Source: an uncultured Butyricicoccus sp. (GTDB lineage: Bacteria; Bacillota; Clostridia; Oscillospirales; Butyricicoccaceae). From it: DNA of 7,085 nucleotides. The stretch lies in the NCBI GenBank assembly GCA_947575935.1, contig CANPPM010000143.1, positions 1-7,085 on the forward strand. The letters are read 5' to 3'. The notes beneath the pieces are model-generated. The model made no database searches, was not told where the DNA came from, and saw only the letters and a list, made by a program, of their open reading frames with translations. The position numbers were made by a program, and so were the translations under genes. Below, piece after piece: positions 6,242 to 7,085 of this stretch (the first letter of the stretch is position 1; the number at the start of each line of letters is the position of its first letter).

Positions 6242-7017
6242 CAGTTTATGCCCACTTTTATCGCGGAAGCGTCGAATGCCGGCATATACCCGCGCCGGAT
6301 TTCCACACTGCTTGCAAGCTGTCTGATATACACCGGCTCTCCGCCCGATTTTGCAGAATGAATGGCTGACCAGCTCCAGGTCCCCCAAGCTGTCGACGGA
6401 CGGTTGAAAGCCGCGGCAGAGGCGTTTTCTATCTGCAGCTGGCCACTCGCCTGCTCAGAGGGCGCGGAAAATGAAATCGGAACGCGTTCATAATTGTCCC
6501 CAGACAGCTCTGCTCCCGAACGTTCTGGGGATCCGTTCCAAAGGGAAAAGTGGGGCTGGATACCAGCAAGCGACTGACCGCGAAAAATATTCAGAAGACG
6601 CGTTTTGTATGCGGTTGACAAGTCTCCTGTAAAATAAAGCAGCACATCCCCAGCGAGAAATACAGGTGGCTGATTTGCGCCGATCACAATCGGTTCAGTC
6701 AACTCGCCGCGCGCCAGCATATTACCGCCAGTTTGGGAATCCAGAATCCCGATGTGGGTCACGGTCCCAGCCGCCGTCTGCGGTTTGGCGAACGTAATGT
6801 CAGACAGATTCTGAATTCCGATTCCGCTGTTGACTGCCGCAGGTTCGGAAAAAGAAATCTCTCTGCGAGTATAACTTTCGTATTGTATTTCTGTGCCGTT
6901 TCCTGCCTCCCCTGGGTCGTTGATATACAGCGCAAGCCAGCACTTGGACGGAGCGGAAAATGTTATGCCCCGCAGAACATTGAGAAATCCGTTTTCAAGA
7001 TAATTGCATGCATACAT
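6241..7017 (-). CDS. Tail-fibre-type protein with two tandem copies of one domain
   Basis: A 258-residue protein without signal peptide or membrane segment. Residues about 6-129 match the common phage tail fibre pattern: an N-terminal LxNxLRG helix, a LALYxxDPGEAGxGTE segment, a YxRxxxxFSxP strand, and TVTHIGILDSQTGGNML. Residues about 137-258 repeat that order in diverged form: LLNIFRG, LWNGSPERSGAE, YERVPISFSAP, then GTWSWSAIHSAKSGGEP. It therefore looks like an internal tandem duplication. The role, inferred from the family and position, is a virion fibre or tail-tip decoration just upstream of the Dit/Tal genes. Translation probably starts at the ATG behind AAGGAG. The TGA stop overlaps the next ATG by one base (TGATG), which implies translational coupling. 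The family call is by recognition of the pattern, not by a search. Confidence 0.75.
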   Translation of the reverse strand: MYACNYLENGFLNVLRGITFSAPSKCWLALYINDPGEAGNGTEIQYESYTRREISFSEPAAVNSGIGIQNLSDITFAKPQTAAGTVTHIGILDSQTGGNMLARGELTEPIVIGANQPPVFLAGDVLLYFTGDLSTAYKTRLLNIFRGQSLAGIQPHFSLWNGSPERSGAELSGDNYERVPISFSAPSEQASGQLQIENASAAAFNRPSTAWGTWSWSAIHSAKSGGEPVYIRQLASSVEIRRGYMPAFDASAIKVGIN

Positions 7018-7018
7018 G

Positions 7019-7085
7019 TTAAACACTCCTTTTCACCGCCGTGACCGTCAAATTCGCGACATCCGACTCGGATTCATTTCGCAGT
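7019..7085 (-). CDS. C-terminal end of an unidentified upstream tail-operon gene (partial)
   Basis: One minus-strand frame stays open from the right window edge and ends in TAA at 7021-7019. It encodes 21 residues ending TVTAVKRSV. The other two minus frames hit stops inside this stretch. The TAA is one base before the next gene's ATG, the spacing seen between other genes here, which supports it as the real end of the upstream gene. Too little is visible to identify the product; from its position it should be another tail structural or assembly protein. Confidence 0.6.
   Translation of the reverse strand, partial: LRNESESDVANLTVTAVKRSV
7026..7031 (-). promoter_or_regulatory. Ribosome binding site AAGGAG that sets the 7017 start
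   Basis: AAGGAG lies 8 nt upstream of the ATG at 7017. A GTG at 7026 in the same frame would add three residues (MFN), but it overlaps this Shine-Dalgarno and has no site of its own. The ATG is therefore preferred. Confidence 0.75.

Larger units (their letters stand above)
1..7085 (-). mobile_element. Phage/prophage tail-tip and fibre gene block
   Basis: All supportable genes are virion structural genes in the order expected at the distal end of a siphophage tail operon: a Dit-like protein, then Tal-like proteins, then fibres. They are co-directional and nearly gapless (stop/start overlaps or spacers up to 16 nt). There is no integrase, attachment site, lysis gene or host gene here, so the sequence cannot decide between an integrated prophage, a free phage and a remnant. 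All visible reading frames are intact, which argues against decay. Confidence 0.85.

Noticed and set aside
5934..6326. Plus-strand open frame of 130 codons, and the other plus-strand frames of 60-129 codons
   Set aside because: They lie antisense to clear phage genes, lack recognisable motifs or good ribosome binding sites, and those inside the 920-bp repeat are simply duplicated with it.
6242..6388. 49-codon upstream extension of the Dit-like gene
   Set aside because: It lies wholly inside the preceding gene in another frame, and its composition (CKQCGNPARVYAG) does not fit the protein. The TGATG start matches the coupling style of the operon.

Overview
This window is a compact slice of a tailed-phage or prophage genome: the tail-tip and receptor-binding part of a siphovirus-like tail operon. 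Every supportable gene lies on the minus strand, so the transcript reads from position 7085 down to 1. The protein families (a Tal-like 'phage minor structural protein' with a YxCEHVL region and a TRLYPLG motif, and a tail fibre with the TIGTDEDGETILYTAK...GVEGIARAW N-terminal domain) are typical of phages of Firmicutes, probably gut Clostridia. The purine-rich GGAGG-type ribosome binding sites and one TTG start fit that host. The host assignment is inference; no host gene, integrase or attachment site is visible.

Layout in transcription order: the last 21 codons of an unidentified gene (7085-7019); a 258-aa tail-fibre-type protein made of two tandem copies of one beta-rich domain (7017-6241); a 229-aa Dit-like tail protein (6241-5552); a first Tal-like tail-tip protein of 581 aa, here TalB (5552-3807); a second of 595 aa, here TalA (3794-2007); a 58-aa protein of unknown function (1992-1816); a 457-aa tail fibre/adhesin (1823-450); and the start of another fibre protein running off the left edge (433-1). 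Stops and starts overlap or lie within 1-16 nt of each other throughout, so the block is almost certainly one co-translated unit. No stretch over 300 bp lacks a gene, and no terminator or promoter is evident.

The striking feature is the tandem pair of Tal genes. Their first 920 bp (codons 1-306 and two bases of codon 307) are identical at every nucleotide, and the identity begins exactly at the A of each ATG. Beyond it the proteins are homologous but strongly diverged, with different linkers. Both still carry six HxH motifs repeated every nine residues, followed by an 83-residue C-terminal domain about 55% identical between them. This suggests one shared tail-docking base with two alternative histidine-needle tips. 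A second, smaller repeat of 48 bp, encoding an NLLDNWYLAAPVNQRG module, links the two downstream fibre genes. Together these point to a locus that diversifies its host-contact proteins by duplication and homologous recombination.
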